Assembly (NCBI GenBank): GCA_963700105.1
Contig: CAVOWL010000004.1
Location: 558,001 to 622,000, forward strand
Direction: 5' to 3'
DNA: 64,000 bases
Source of the DNA: CAVUWL01 sp963700105
GTDB lineage: Bacteria > Actinomycetota > Thermoleophilia > Solirubrobacterales > 70-9
Part shown: positions 16,597-25,809 of the stretch, in pieces
Layout of the letters: every line of letters starts with the position of its first letter
How positions within the stretch are numbered: position 1 is the stretch's first letter
Program-made: the position numbers and the translations under genes
Notes under the pieces: model-generated
The model's database searches: none
The model's input: only the letters and a program-made list of their open reading frames with translations
What the model was told of the DNA's origin: nothing

Positions 16597-16980
16597 ATGA
16601 ACGAGGAGAGCGCGCTAAGCGGCTGGTGGGTGTTCGCCGGCGTATTGCTGTTGATCGCCGGTGTTTTGAACATCATCTATGGCATCGCCGCGATCGGAAA
16701 TTCGAAGTTCTTCACTGAAAACGCGACCTACATAGTCAGCAGCCTGCACACCTGGGGCTGGGTCACCCTGATCCTCGGCGTGCTGGAGTTGATCGCCGCA
16801 TTTTCGCTGTTCTCAGGCGGTGAGTTTGGACGCTGGTTCGGTATCTTCATCGCCTCCCTAAATGCGATCGCCGCCCTGCTGGCGATTCCGGCCTACCCGC
16901 TGTGGTCTCTGGCCATCTTTGCGCTCAGCATCATCGTCATCTACAAGCTGGCCGAGGGCCCAAACGTCTCACGGGTCTGA
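16597..16980 (+). CDS. DUF7144-type small membrane protein
   Basis: 127 residues, four membrane helices: SGWWVFAGVLLLIAGVLNIIYG, WVTLILGVLELIAAFSLF (quoted in part), WFGIFIASLNAIAALLAIPA and LAIFALSIIVIYKL. The opening GWWVFAGVLLLIAG and the HTWGWVTLILG block are typical of this actinobacterial family, whose function is unknown. The frame is open upstream to 16345 but AAAGGG before ATG 16597 and the short N-terminus fit the family. A perfect stem-loop follows. Confidence 0.82.
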   Translation: MNEESALSGWWVFAGVLLLIAGVLNIIYGIAAIGNSKFFTENATYIVSSLHTWGWVTLILGVLELIAAFSLFSGGEFGRWFGIFIASLNAIAALLAIPAYPLWSLAIFALSIIVIYKLAEGPNVSRV

Positions 16981-17001
16981 GCATTGCCCACCAGCCGCGA
17001 T

Positions 17002-17030
17002 CGCGAGGGCCCCGTGCGCGGGGCCCTCGC
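17002..17030 (+). terminator. stem-loop after DUF7144 gene
   Basis: GCGAGGGCCCC pairs with GGGGCCCTCGC around a short GTGCGC loop, beginning about 22 bases after the stop at 16980. There is no T run. Confidence 0.6.
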
Positions 17031-17084
17031 CTGTGAGGGGGGATCGGCACCCCGACCGCCGTTGAGAGGGGAGCGAGTCCGAAC

Positions 17085-17993
17085 GTGCTGAGGCTGCGCT
17101 CCTCCGTTGAGGCCGATCGGGCCGGCCATTTTGCCGAGAAACTCCGCCAGATCGACGGAGTACGTCGAATAGTTCGCCAACCCGACGAGCATGGCGGCGC
17201 TCCGGGTTTCGTCTTCGTCGCCGATGTCGAACCGGCCGCAGCCGATCGCCTCGTGGATGAGATCCTGGCGATGGGGATCGGCGTCGATGACTATCTGATT
17301 GAACGGGTCGACGTGGTCGCACCGCTGCGGCGCCAGCCGGGCGGTGCCGGCAACCTCGGCGGCTTCGCCTGGGTGGAGGTGATGGGCCAGGCGCGAGCCA
17401 ACTCGCGTCCGCTGGCTCGCTACCTTGCGCTGATCAACGTCGCCGCCGTTATCGCGGCGATTGGAGTCATTACGAGCAGCTCGATTCTGATCGTCGGCGC
17501 AATGGCGGTGAGCCCAGATCTGCTGCCGATTTGCGCCACCTGCGTGGGCATCGTCGCGGGCCGCACCCAGCTTGCTCGCCGCGCCTTCGCGACGTTGACA
17601 ATCGGAATGGCGCTGGTGGTGCTCACCGCCGCCGTGCTCTCAGGCCTGCTCCGACTGGCCGACCTTCTACCCGCTCATTTCGCCGTCACCGAAAGCGGCT
17701 TCAGCACCCTGGCCCGAATTGACTACTCGACCGTCCTGATCGCCCTCGCCGCGGGAATCGCGGCGATGCTCTCCTTTGAGACCAGGGCCAGCTCCGCGGT
17801 GGGAGTGGCGATCTCGGTAACCACGATCCCCGCCTCTGCCTACCTCGGCGTGGCAATCGGCACCGGGGGACCCGGAGCCGGTGTCGGGGCCCTTGGCGTG
17901 CTGCTGGTCAACGTCACCCTGCTCTTGGTATCTGGCAGCCTCACCCTGATCGTTCAGCGCTCGCTGGCAAACAGATCTGAACCCCAAACCTGA
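17085..17993 (+). CDS. DUF389 membrane protein
   Basis: 302 residues from a GTG preceded by GAGAGGGGAG. An N-terminal soluble domain of about 95 residues (LRLRSSVEADRAGHFAEKL, with FVFVADVEPAAADRLVDEI) resembles the ACT-like domain seen before DUF389, followed by six to seven helices. LINVAAVIAAIGVITSSSI and IVGAMAVSPDLLPI are the hallmark of the DUF389/TIGR00341 family. Its function is not established; transport is often suggested. It stands alone between a stem-loop and a convergent gene. Confidence 0.85.
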   Translation: MLRLRSSVEADRAGHFAEKLRQIDGVRRIVRQPDEHGGAPGFVFVADVEPAAADRLVDEILAMGIGVDDYLIERVDVVAPLRRQPGGAGNLGGFAWVEVMGQARANSRPLARYLALINVAAVIAAIGVITSSSILIVGAMAVSPDLLPICATCVGIVAGRTQLARRAFATLTIGMALVVLTAAVLSGLLRLADLLPAHFAVTESGFSTLARIDYSTVLIALAAGIAAMLSFETRASSAVGVAISVTTIPASAYLGVAIGTGGPGAGVGALGVLLVNVTLLLVSGSLTLIVQRSLANRSEPQT

Positions 17994-18113
17994 TCGCCTC
18001 GGCGCCGAGCTCTCAGCTTGAACAGAATCGGCTCCCCTGTGCCTCCATGCAGCGGCGCTTTCTGAGCTCGTGCGGACCCGCGCGCTGCCGTCAACCGGCG
18101 AAAACCCGAAGCG

Positions 18114-19205
18114 CTACTCAGGGGAAGAGGCGAGCACCGGTTCGACCTCGACACTGGACAGCTGCGACCACGGCGCAGGATCGCGGCGATCCTCCTCATA
18201 GACCACGTCGGTGCCGGCCAGCTGGTCGCCCCAGCTACGCCGCCGCGGACCGAAGAGGATGCCGAGAAAGCCAACCCCAAAGGTGATGATCGCCAGCCCC
18301 ATGCCGACCAGGCGGCGCAGCGCACGCCGTGGCTCGAGTCGCCCCCGGTCGAGGTCGAGCCGGATCTGAACGAAGCGCATCCCCGGAGTCTGCCCGGCCA
18401 GGCACCAAAAGACGAACAGGTAGAGGGCTCCGAGACTGAACCAGGTGGTCGTTCCGATCGCCAGCGCAAGGTCGGAGACCCCGTGACCGTTGCCGCTGAA
18501 GGCCGAGGCGATCAGCGCGACAATCGCCGCCAGCGCCGAGAAGCCGAGGTTGAATATCGCCACATCGACCCCAAGCCCAAGGGCCCGACTGAGCGCTCCG
18601 GCGTGGTTGGTTGGCTCGGTGCGAAGCTTGCGTCGAAATACGCGCCGCACCAACCGCTCCAGGCTGTCATCCAGACGCCTGGCTGCGCGACCGATCGTGC
18701 GGCCGACGTCACCGATCAGCCCGACGCCCTGGGCGCTGATCGCAGCTCTGATCTCCGGCGCCTCGGCGATTCGCTCGACCAACTGCTGCACCTCCTCGCT
18801 GGCCAAAAGGCGCCGCCACACCTCATCGACCAGCTCGCTATCCAAGGCCTCGATCAGGGCTCCCTTAACGGCGTCGCTCTCCAGGGCTCCCTGCACCGCC
18901 TCATTGACAACCGGCCCTTCCAGCACCCGCGCCAGCGCCCGCTCAACCGCCTCGCTCTCCACCGCGGCGACGATCGCCTCCTCGGCGGCGATCTCAACCG
19001 CCCGATCTATGCCCGCGACGCGGGTTACCGAACGGGCGCCACGAACGCCGGCACCGAGCAGCCGTGCCGAGAGCGGCAGCTGCCCATTGAGACTCGGATT
19101 CGATCCGCCGTTGGCGCCCAAATCCCGCTCATCGCTGCCGCCAGCGCCCCCGTTTCGATGCGCATCGCCGGGGGAGGGTTGCTGCGGCGTGGAGCCATCT
19201 CCCAT
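18114..19205 (-). CDS. RDD family membrane protein
   Basis: 363 residues. The N-terminal half is soluble, with many short Ala/Val/Glu-rich helices of repeated form (AVESEAVERALARVLEGP, ALESDAVKGALIEALDSE), then the RDD domain: two helices around SRALGLGVDVAIFNLGFSAL, the GQTPGMRFVQIRL block, and a C-terminal RRLVGMGL ... RRSWGDQLAGTDVVYE, the characteristic ending of RDD proteins. Role of the family is unclear (ion exchange has been proposed for some). 38 bases separate it from the upstream NUDIX gene on the same strand, suggesting co-transcription. Confidence 0.85.
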   Translation of the reverse strand: MGDGSTPQQPSPGDAHRNGGAGGSDERDLGANGGSNPSLNGQLPLSARLLGAGVRGARSVTRVAGIDRAVEIAAEEAIVAAVESEAVERALARVLEGPVVNEAVQGALESDAVKGALIEALDSELVDEVWRRLLASEEVQQLVERIAEAPEIRAAISAQGVGLIGDVGRTIGRAARRLDDSLERLVRRVFRRKLRTEPTNHAGALSRALGLGVDVAIFNLGFSALAAIVALIASAFSGNGHGVSDLALAIGTTTWFSLGALYLFVFWCLAGQTPGMRFVQIRLDLDRGRLEPRRALRRLVGMGLAIITFGVGFLGILFGPRRRSWGDQLAGTDVVYEEDRRDPAPWSQLSSVEVEPVLASSPE

Positions 19206-19243
19206 CTCGATCCCGAGTATCTCACCGATTGGCCAGGACGGCC

Positions 19244-19753
19244 TCAGCGCAAGTGGCGTCCCTTGAGCAACTCAACAAGGCGATCGAGGAAGGCGGCTTG
19301 AGCGGGAAGCAGTTTTTTCCTGGCGCTGGGCAGGTCAAACCATTGAGCGCGGTCGACCTCAGGAAACTCGCGCTCGATACCTGAGCGCGGAGGCCACTGC
19401 ATGGTGAAGACGTTGCTCTTCAGCGTCGCGGGATCGAAATCTGCCTCAGCCGCCCAGCCGTCTACTACCTTGCCGCTCTTTTGCCGGACCGCCCCCAGGT
19501 CGATCAGCGCTTTGGATTCAAGCGGCGGAGGAGCACCGAGCTCCTCGTCCAACTCGCGCAACGCGCAGGTCCGCGAATCCTCGCCAGGGTCGAACTCTCC
19601 CTTGGGGATCGACCACGCCCCGAGGTCTTTCTTGCTCCAAAAAGGGCCCCCCGGGTGCACGAGCAGCACCTCGGTCAAGTCGCCCCGGGAGCGGAACAGG
19701 AGGACGCCCGCGCTGCGTTTGACCGCCACCCCTTCAGGGTACCCAGCCACCAC
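19244..19753 (-). CDS. NUDIX hydrolase
   Basis: 169 residues. The NUDIX box (Gx5Ex7REUxEExGU) is at residues 52-74, with GEFDPGED and RELDEELGA. The surrounding LGAWSIPKGEF and the C-terminal FPEVDRAQWFDLPSARKKL are typical of the small subfamily near diadenosine polyphosphate and RppH-like hydrolases; the exact nucleotide substrate is unknown. The real start may be the GTG at residue 9 (VAVKRSAGVLLF). It lies just upstream of the RDD gene. Confidence 0.88.
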   Translation of the reverse strand: MVAGYPEGVAVKRSAGVLLFRSRGDLTEVLLVHPGGPFWSKKDLGAWSIPKGEFDPGEDSRTCALRELDEELGAPPPLESKALIDLGAVRQKSGKVVDGWAAEADFDPATLKSNVFTMQWPPRSGIEREFPEVDRAQWFDLPSARKKLLPAQAAFLDRLVELLKGRHLR

Positions 19754-19867
19754 AGGGCAAAGCCCAAATCTGCTGGTGGAACCAGCTTGAGCATCACACC
19801 TGCCGTGGCTTCCAGGCGGCTGGGGTCAGGAGGTCTGAGGAGCGCCGCGAGGATCCACCTCCCGAGC

Positions 19868-20311
19868 TCAGCCGCCTTTTAGCTGCTTTGCCAAACGTCG
19901 CATCGCTTTGGAGTTCGTGCGGTGAGTAAATGCGCGAATCAGCGGTGGGGCGAGCCGTTCCAGCCGCGAGACCTGCAGCCAGGCGTATTCGAAAGAGACC
20001 TTTGTCCGGCCCTCGCCTAGGTCCTGGAGAACGTAGGTACCCCGGGTGCGGCGCTTGCCAGCCGCGCCCACCGACTCCTCGATAATCCGGTCGGACTCGA
20101 CCTCGACGATCTCAAAATCGGTCCAATCCTGGGACCCGCGAACGTTGGCCCGCGCCCGCGCCCGCGCCCCCACGCCACTCCTGGGACCTGAGAATTCCCA
20201 GTCCACCAGCATGTGGTTTAGGAACGGCTCGTGGTTGGCCAGGACTTCGAGAAACTCGAAAACCTCTCCGCTGGGTCTTGCCACAGTGGTTGAGACGGTC
20301 ACCGGCTTCAC
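19868..20311 (-). CDS. SRPBCC (polyketide cyclase-like) protein
   Basis: 147 residues. Opens with VTVSTTVARPSGEVFEFLEVLANHEPF, the START/Bet v 1-like pattern of SRPBCC proteins (read here in parts: RPSGEVFEFL), and continues with a beta-sheet and a long C-terminal helix (AMRRLAKQLKGG). These fold around hydrophobic ligands; no specific substrate can be named. An Ala/Arg repeat (GARARARANVRG) is encoded by repeated GC-rich triplets. About 70 bases from the carboxyltransferase gene on the same strand. Confidence 0.82.
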   Translation of the reverse strand: MKPVTVSTTVARPSGEVFEFLEVLANHEPFLNHMLVDWEFSGPRSGVGARARARANVRGSQDWTDFEIVEVESDRIIEESVGAAGKRRTRGTYVLQDLGEGRTKVSFEYAWLQVSRLERLAPPLIRAFTHRTNSKAMRRLAKQLKGG

Positions 20312-20383
20312 CGGCGGATCCTATGCAACCGATCCGCGATGCGGCCGACCTCACCGCCTGAATCTGCGCAGAGCGCGAACCAC

Positions 20384-21967
20384 CTACCAGGTATCGATAA
20401 AGCGTCGCGGAGCCCCGCCCCGGCCCGCCCGGGCGGCAGCCTGCAGGGTCGCGGCAATCAACGACCTCGTCTCCGCCGGGTCGATCACGTCGTCGATCTC
20501 GAATAAGGCCGCCGCGTTTAGGGCCCTGGCGTTTTGCTCGGCGGCGGCGGTCAGTTCGCGGACCCGCTGGTCGCGCTGGTCGCGGTCGGCAATCGCATCA
20601 AGCTCCTTGCTCAAGGCGAGCTTGACCGCCCCTTCCAAACCCATCGGACCGAGATGAGCACCCGGCCAGGCGAGAGTCAGAAGCGGCTCGTGAAGGCTGC
20701 CGCCCACCATCGCCTGGGCGCCAAGGCCGTATCCCCTGCGCAAGATCACGGCGAGAAGCGGGACCCGAAGAGAGGCACCGGTGACCAGTAGTCGCGAGGC
20801 GTGGCGGACCAGTGCGGTCGCCTCGGCCTGCGGTCCCACCATCATCCCCGGCGTATCCACAAGCGAGAGAATCGGCAGGTCAAAGGCATCACACAGCTGC
20901 ATGAAGCGAGCGGCCTTATCTGCCGCATCACTGGTTATCGCCCCCGCCATATGGCGTGTGTCGTTTGCGATCAACCCCAACGGCAGCCCCCGGATTCGGC
21001 CCAACGCGGTGACCATCTCCGGCGCGAAACGCTCGCGCAAAAGGGTCAGGGTCCCTTCATCTGTGAGCGTCTCGAGGATGGGCGTCACCGCGTAGGCGCG
21101 CCTTTGGCGCTCGGGGACGAGGTCGCGAAGGCGATCCTGATCGGGCTCGGGCGGCGGCGGGGTCGGGCCCTGGAAATAGGAGAGCAACCGTTTGGTGATC
21201 GCGGTCGCGGATTGCTCATCGGCGGTGACCACGTCTATCACCCCGTTTTGGGCCTGCATCTCAACCGGCCCGACCGCGTCGGCATCCACCTTGCCCAGGC
21301 CGCCGCCTTCTATCATCGCCGGTCCCCCCATACCCAGCGAGACGTTCTGCGTCGCCACGATCAGATCCGAACAGCCGGCGATCACGGCGTTGCCGGCAAA
21401 GCAGCGCCCCGCGACAACCGCGATCCGCGGGACGAGGCCTGAAAGTCGAGCCCACAGCGCAAATGCCCGGGTGTCCAGCGCGGAGACGACCGGGTAATCG
21501 GTGTCGCCTGGGCGACCGCCGCCGCCCTCGGCGAAAAAGACGGTCGGAAGGCGCATCCGCTCGATCAACTCAAAGAGGCGATCCTTCTTGCGATGGCCAA
21601 CGGCCCCCTGGGTGCCGGCAAGCACCGTGTAGTCATAGGCAAGCACCGCGCAGGCGCTGCGCTCGCCAAAGAGATCGCCATTGATGCGCGCCGTTCCCGC
21701 CACCAGGCCGTCCGCGGGCGTGCGCTCGATCAGCTCCTCGACCTCTCGCCTTCCCCGCTGCGCAGCAAATGCAAAGCGACCGTACTCGACGAAGGAACCC
21801 GGATCGATCAGATCGGCGATGTTCTCGCGCGCCATCCTGGAACCGCTTTGATGACGGCGATCGACCGCCGCGGGGCGAGCCCGATCCGCGGTCAGCGCGC
21901 GGCGGCGGAGAACCTCCTCCAGATCCTCACGTTCCCCAGGCCCCGGGCTTGTCGGCTCCTCGCGCAC
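20384..21967 (-). CDS. acyl-CoA carboxylase carboxyltransferase subunit
   Basis: 527 residues, the normal length of AccD/PccB-type subunits. N-terminal HQSGSRMARENIADLIDPGSF, the oxyanion/CoA region VVAGRCFAGNAVIAGCSDLI and GMGGPAMIEGGGLG, and the C-terminal half with LPILSLVDTPGMMVGPQAE and RRGYGLGAQAMVGGS are diagnostic. It transfers a carboxyl group from carboxybiotin to acetyl- or propionyl-CoA (or a related acyl-CoA). No biotin carboxylase or biotin carrier gene is nearby, so partner subunits must be elsewhere. Confidence 0.9.
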   Translation of the reverse strand: MREEPTSPGPGEREDLEEVLRRRALTADRARPAAVDRRHQSGSRMARENIADLIDPGSFVEYGRFAFAAQRGRREVEELIERTPADGLVAGTARINGDLFGERSACAVLAYDYTVLAGTQGAVGHRKKDRLFELIERMRLPTVFFAEGGGGRPGDTDYPVVSALDTRAFALWARLSGLVPRIAVVAGRCFAGNAVIAGCSDLIVATQNVSLGMGGPAMIEGGGLGKVDADAVGPVEMQAQNGVIDVVTADEQSATAITKRLLSYFQGPTPPPPEPDQDRLRDLVPERQRRAYAVTPILETLTDEGTLTLLRERFAPEMVTALGRIRGLPLGLIANDTRHMAGAITSDAADKAARFMQLCDAFDLPILSLVDTPGMMVGPQAEATALVRHASRLLVTGASLRVPLLAVILRRGYGLGAQAMVGGSLHEPLLTLAWPGAHLGPMGLEGAVKLALSKELDAIADRDQRDQRVRELTAAAEQNARALNAAALFEIDDVIDPAETRSLIAATLQAAARAGRGGAPRRFIDTW

Positions 21968-22021
21968 CGCCGGATATTCCCAGACACCCGCCTTGGGCCC
22001 GACCCCGGCAGGCGCACGAAA

Positions 22022-22711
22022 CTAGCGAACGCCCTTTATGACCTCGCAGGAGACCAGCGTGTCGTGAGTGGAATCGGTGACGCAGGTGTCCACGCCGGGG
22101 CCGCCATTTAGAAGATCGGGGCCGCGCCCGGCTCGCAGAAGATCGTTGCCTGGGCCCCCGAAGAGACGGTCGGCTCCCGAGCCGGCGATCAGCGTGTCAT
22201 TGCCAGCGCTTCCGATCAAGCGGTCGTTGCCGCCCCCGGCGACCAAGTAGTCATCCCCAGAGCCGCCCCGCAGGGTGGCTGGAACTTTGACGGTGCTCCC
22301 GACCACCTCGCGGTCGCCGCCGGGGCCGCCGTTTACTTCGAAGGCACCGATTGCGGGCGCCTCACAGCTCAACTGATCCGGGTCCCCGGGGGTGTTCGAG
22401 CAGGCTCCAATCCCGACTTCAAGTGGCCGGTTGGCGTTGATCAGATAGTTGCGACCGTCGGCGCTCAATGAGATTTCGATATCGAGCGCTTCCGAGCCTC
22501 CCGCCGCCAAGAGCAGGGTGTAGGGGGGCGTGGCGAGCGCGGAGCGAGCCCGGGCGCTTACCGCGATCGCGGCGCTGCTTCGGTGAGCCTGGGCGGGCAT
22601 CGCCGCAAATGTGGCCACACTGAGGCAGGCGGCAAGCGAGACCCCCCCCACCAGGGAGCTGATCAGCACCAACCTGCGTCTGCAATTGGCCACGTCTAAA
22701 GAACAGCCCAA
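22022..22711 (-). CDS. exported RTX-like calcium-binding protein
   Basis: 229 residues. Signal peptide with the hydrophobic stretch VLISSLVGGVSLAACLSVA, then a domain of about 100 residues with two Cys, and four to five nonapeptide repeats of the RTX type (GGSGDDYLV, GGGNDRLIG, GSAGNDTLI, GSGADRLFG, GGPGNDLLR, GRGPDLLNG) that form a calcium beta-roll. It ends with a CVTDSTHDTLVSCEV pair of Cys. Short for a toxin, so more likely a cell-surface or secreted protein of unknown job. It lies 36 bases beyond the LCP gene on the same strand. Confidence 0.82.
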   Translation of the reverse strand: MGCSLDVANCRRRLVLISSLVGGVSLAACLSVATFAAMPAQAHRSSAAIAVSARARSALATPPYTLLLAAGGSEALDIEISLSADGRNYLINANRPLEVGIGACSNTPGDPDQLSCEAPAIGAFEVNGGPGGDREVVGSTVKVPATLRGGSGDDYLVAGGGNDRLIGSAGNDTLIAGSGADRLFGGPGNDLLRAGRGPDLLNGGPGVDTCVTDSTHDTLVSCEVIKGVR

Positions 22712-22747
22712 AGCTCGGATCGATCCGATCCAGTTCCGTTTTTCATC

Positions 22748-24547
22748 TCAGCGCTTCGGCTTTAGCTCGGCGAGCGAGCGGGCCATCCCGAGCATCTGTT
22801 CGTTGCTGAGCACCCCCACCAGGGTGTTATCGATCCAATACACGTTGGAGCCATCGTGCCAAGCGATCAGGCGAATGTGGCCACCGTTGGTGTAGACCTG
22901 GAAGTGGCGGCCGTTGATGCTGACCGGCTGGTTCGGTCCGCTGAGCAGCGGGGGGTTCGGCCAACCGCCGATTCCCTGCAGGCCAAAGTAGGCAGTGTAG
23001 GCGCCCGCTGGCAGTTCCATCACCATTTTGTAGGCGACGTGGCGCGTTCCGGAAGGATCGCGGATGCCGTAAACCCGAGGCGGTTCGGCATAGCTCGAGC
23101 CGAGCGGCAGCTTGCGCGGATAAAAGATTGGAAAGTGGGCCCGACTCTGCGCCTGGGATGCGATCTGCGATCCCCTTTCGGTGGCTTCGCCCAGACCGGA
23201 AGAGCTGGCTGGCTTTGGCGGCGATTTCCGCTTATGCGAGCCGCCTGCGCCCTTGCTGGAATAGTGACTAACGCTACTTGTCGTGGAGCTTGGCGAGGAG
23301 GACAGGAATTCCTTGACGACGTGCTGAATCGCGGCGGGGTTGGCGGTCACGTAGTCGGGTTGATTTGGGACCACCGGTTCGAGTATCGCCGGGAACGGAA
23401 TCTGTTTGATCGAGTCTTCTCTCAGTTCGACGAAGAGCTTCAGCAATTCCAGAAGCTGTTCGGTCGAATGCAGGTCAGAGGTCGTGTACTTGGTGAAGAT
23501 GTTGATCAGTTGGGTGCGCTGATCAATCAGCTGTTCGGTGGGAACCATCTGGCGCGCGTCGCGCAGAAACATCTGCTGGCGTGCCTCGCGGACCAGATCG
23601 GTGTCGGTATGTCGGTAGCGCACGAACTCAAGTGCTTTCTTCCCGCAGAGCTGCTGATAGCCGGCCGGGATGTTGATTTCGGAATATTCTTCTTCGGGCG
23701 ACAGGCCTTCGTTTGAGTGGTAGTAGCGACGATCGACGTCCACGTAGACGCATCCGATCGCGTCCACGGCGTCGGCAAAGCCCTTGAAATCAACCACGAA
23801 AAGGTGGTTTACCGAGAGCCCGGTGACCTGCTTGAGGGTGCGCAGGGTGAGCTCAGGGCCGCCGTCGGAATATGCCGAATTGAACTTGCCGATCCCGTAG
23901 CCGGGAACATTGACTTTGAGGTCACGCGGAATCGAGAGCATGTTGATCGAGCTGTGGCTGGGATCCAAGCGGACGAGCAGCACGGTGTCGGAGAGCCCGT
24001 TCTTGCTGGTGCTGCTGTTGGGGCGGCGGTCAGAGCCGATCAGAAGGATCGTCTGTGGCCCGCCGCTGTAGCCGTGAGCCAGAAACTTATCGACCGGGGA
24101 GAGCCGACCGTTGTGGGCGAGGGCATGGGCGATGCCCCCCAGGTAGTCGAGGATGCTGATCGAGGTCGCCGCGGCCGTCGTACCGACGATCAGGCATCCG
24201 GCAACCAAAAAGCGCAACCAAAACCGGGGTCGCTTCGGCGGCTTATCGCCGAGGACGGCAGCCAGCTTGGGTGCCGCCGGAGGGATCGGAGGAGGCGGAA
24301 CGACGGGAGCTTGGGCAGGATCATCGATTCTCCACTCCTCGGTCGGGGGACCGGGCGAATCGGCTATGGGGGGTGCCCCCTCCGGTCCCCGATCGGACTC
24401 GGGCAGGCCAGCAGCGGCGGCAAACTGCTCATCGGTTCCCTGCTCAGAGGGCCCGTCCTCAACCTGCTCGAGATCGTCCTTGGAAGGATCAACCCCAGCG
24501 GGCTGATCATCGGGACTTGGCTCAGAATCCGGGGGCAGGGGTCTCAA
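22748..24547 (-). CDS. LytR-CpsA-Psr (LCP) family protein
   Basis: 599 residues. A long acidic, Pro-rich cytoplasmic N-terminus (about 105 residues), one membrane helix (FLVAGCLIVGTTAAATSISIL), then an LCP domain: TILLIGSDRR, GLSDTVLLVRLDP, INMLSIPRDLKVNVPGYGIG, KFNSAYSDGGPEL and LEFVRYRHTDTDLVREARQQ, with the Arg and Asp residues that bind polyprenyl-pyrophosphate substrates. LCP enzymes attach glycopolymers to peptidoglycan or protein. The extra C-terminal part, after a Ser/Thr/Lys-rich linker, ends in an unassigned domain of about 130 residues. Confidence 0.9.
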   Translation of the reverse strand: MRPLPPDSEPSPDDQPAGVDPSKDDLEQVEDGPSEQGTDEQFAAAAGLPESDRGPEGAPPIADSPGPPTEEWRIDDPAQAPVVPPPPIPPAAPKLAAVLGDKPPKRPRFWLRFLVAGCLIVGTTAAATSISILDYLGGIAHALAHNGRLSPVDKFLAHGYSGGPQTILLIGSDRRPNSSTSKNGLSDTVLLVRLDPSHSSINMLSIPRDLKVNVPGYGIGKFNSAYSDGGPELTLRTLKQVTGLSVNHLFVVDFKGFADAVDAIGCVYVDVDRRYYHSNEGLSPEEEYSEINIPAGYQQLCGKKALEFVRYRHTDTDLVREARQQMFLRDARQMVPTEQLIDQRTQLINIFTKYTTSDLHSTEQLLELLKLFVELREDSIKQIPFPAILEPVVPNQPDYVTANPAAIQHVVKEFLSSSPSSTTSSVSHYSSKGAGGSHKRKSPPKPASSSGLGEATERGSQIASQAQSRAHFPIFYPRKLPLGSSYAEPPRVYGIRDPSGTRHVAYKMVMELPAGAYTAYFGLQGIGGWPNPPLLSGPNQPVSINGRHFQVYTNGGHIRLIAWHDGSNVYWIDNTLVGVLSNEQMLGMARSLAELKPKR

Positions 24548-24827
24548 AATTTCACGCCAAGACTTAGGTCAGGGTCTGGAGATCGCGCAGCCGCCACTCA
24601 TCGCCCTTCGATCCGTCGAGGCCTCCGAGTGACTTGAAGATATTTTCCCATAGATGGCGGATCCGGCGATCGCCTCAGCGGCGCCATACTGATGCGAATC
24701 GTTGCAATCGCACCGTCGGCCCGCCGGCTCGGCGCTGTACGTGCCCGATTCCACCCTTGAGCCCAGATCCAGCCGATGCGGATACGATCGCCGCCCCGGG
24801 GGCGGACCAGGAGAATCGAGGAGAGAG

Positions 24828-25787
24828 ATGCGAAGCGACGGAGACCACTCCCCGCAGCTACCGGAATACGACATCGACGCAGCCCAGTTTGAGGCTTTAT
24901 TCGCAAGCGTTTGCAATTGGGGCCGCTGGGGAGCAGATGATGAGCGCGGTGCCCTCAATGAGCTCACTCCCGAGCGGGTTCTTGCCGCCACGAAACTGGT
25001 GCAAAGCGGCCAGACCGTGAGCCTCAGCCAGCCGCTCAACACCGAGCTTGGCATCGATAACCCCAAGCCCGCAGAGCACCGAATGACGATGCTTGGCGAT
25101 GTCGACATCGGATCGGGTTCGATGCGCTTCGCCAAGGACTACATCGGGGTTGACTACCACAACGAGTCACACAGCCATATCGATGCGCTCTGCCACGTCG
25201 CTTTGAACGGTGCCCTCTATAACGGCAGATCCACGGACTCGCTGACTCCCGACGGCGCCACCGCCGACGCGATCGGAGTCCTCGCCAATGGCCTCGTGGG
25301 CCGGGGCGTCCTACTCGACGTACCGCGCCTGCGCGGGGTCAGCTGGTTGCAGCCCGGAGAGCACGTCTTTCCCGCCGATCTCGAGGGCTGTGAGCGTGAT
25401 CAGGGTGTGGTGGTCTCTGCCGGGGACATCCTCTTGGTTCGGGTCGGCCATGCCCGACGCCTCAGCGAGCAGGGCGCCTGGGACATGGCAAATGCCAAGG
25501 CCGGGCTACATCCGAGCTGTGCACGATTCCTGGCCGATCGGGGGGTTGCCGTGCTCGGCTCAGATGGCAACAACGACACGGCTCCGAGCACGACGGAGGG
25601 AATCGATTATCCGATCCACGCCCTGGCCCTAAACGCGATGGGCGTCCACCTGCTCGACTACCTGCAGTTCGAGGACCTCCTCCCCGTTTGCGAGCGAAAG
25701 CGCCGCTGGGAGTTCCTCCTCCTAGCTTCGCCGCTACGAATCAGCGGTGGCACGGGGTCGCCGCTTAACCCGATCGCAATCCTCTGA
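24828..25787 (+). CDS. cyclase family (kynurenine formamidase-like) metal hydrolase
   Basis: 319 residues from ATG 24828, which has GAGGAGAG just before it; the frame is open upstream to 24702. The metal-binding signature HNESHSHIDALCHV corresponds to the family HxGTHxDxPxH motif, followed by GRGVLLDVPRLRGV and GDILLVRVGHARRL. Family members hydrolyse N-formylkynurenine or open/close rings in antibiotic or isatin pathways; the substrate here is unknown. The enzyme is longer than bacterial KynB and closer to the larger 'cyclase family protein' group. Stands alone. Confidence 0.85.
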   Translation: MRSDGDHSPQLPEYDIDAAQFEALFASVCNWGRWGADDERGALNELTPERVLAATKLVQSGQTVSLSQPLNTELGIDNPKPAEHRMTMLGDVDIGSGSMRFAKDYIGVDYHNESHSHIDALCHVALNGALYNGRSTDSLTPDGATADAIGVLANGLVGRGVLLDVPRLRGVSWLQPGEHVFPADLEGCERDQGVVVSAGDILLVRVGHARRLSEQGAWDMANAKAGLHPSCARFLADRGVAVLGSDGNNDTAPSTTEGIDYPIHALALNAMGVHLLDYLQFEDLLPVCERKRRWEFLLLASPLRISGGTGSPLNPIAIL

Positions 25788-25809
25788 GCGGGCGTTGTCG
25801 AGGGCGCCT

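Noticed and set aside
22022..22711. RTX-like gene considered as a secreted toxin
   Set aside because: Only about six short repeats, no catalytic domain and no type I secretion genes nearby.
22856..24637. Two long plus-strand frames opposite the LCP gene
   Set aside because: Antisense to a well-supported LCP domain; no recognisable domain or ribosome site.
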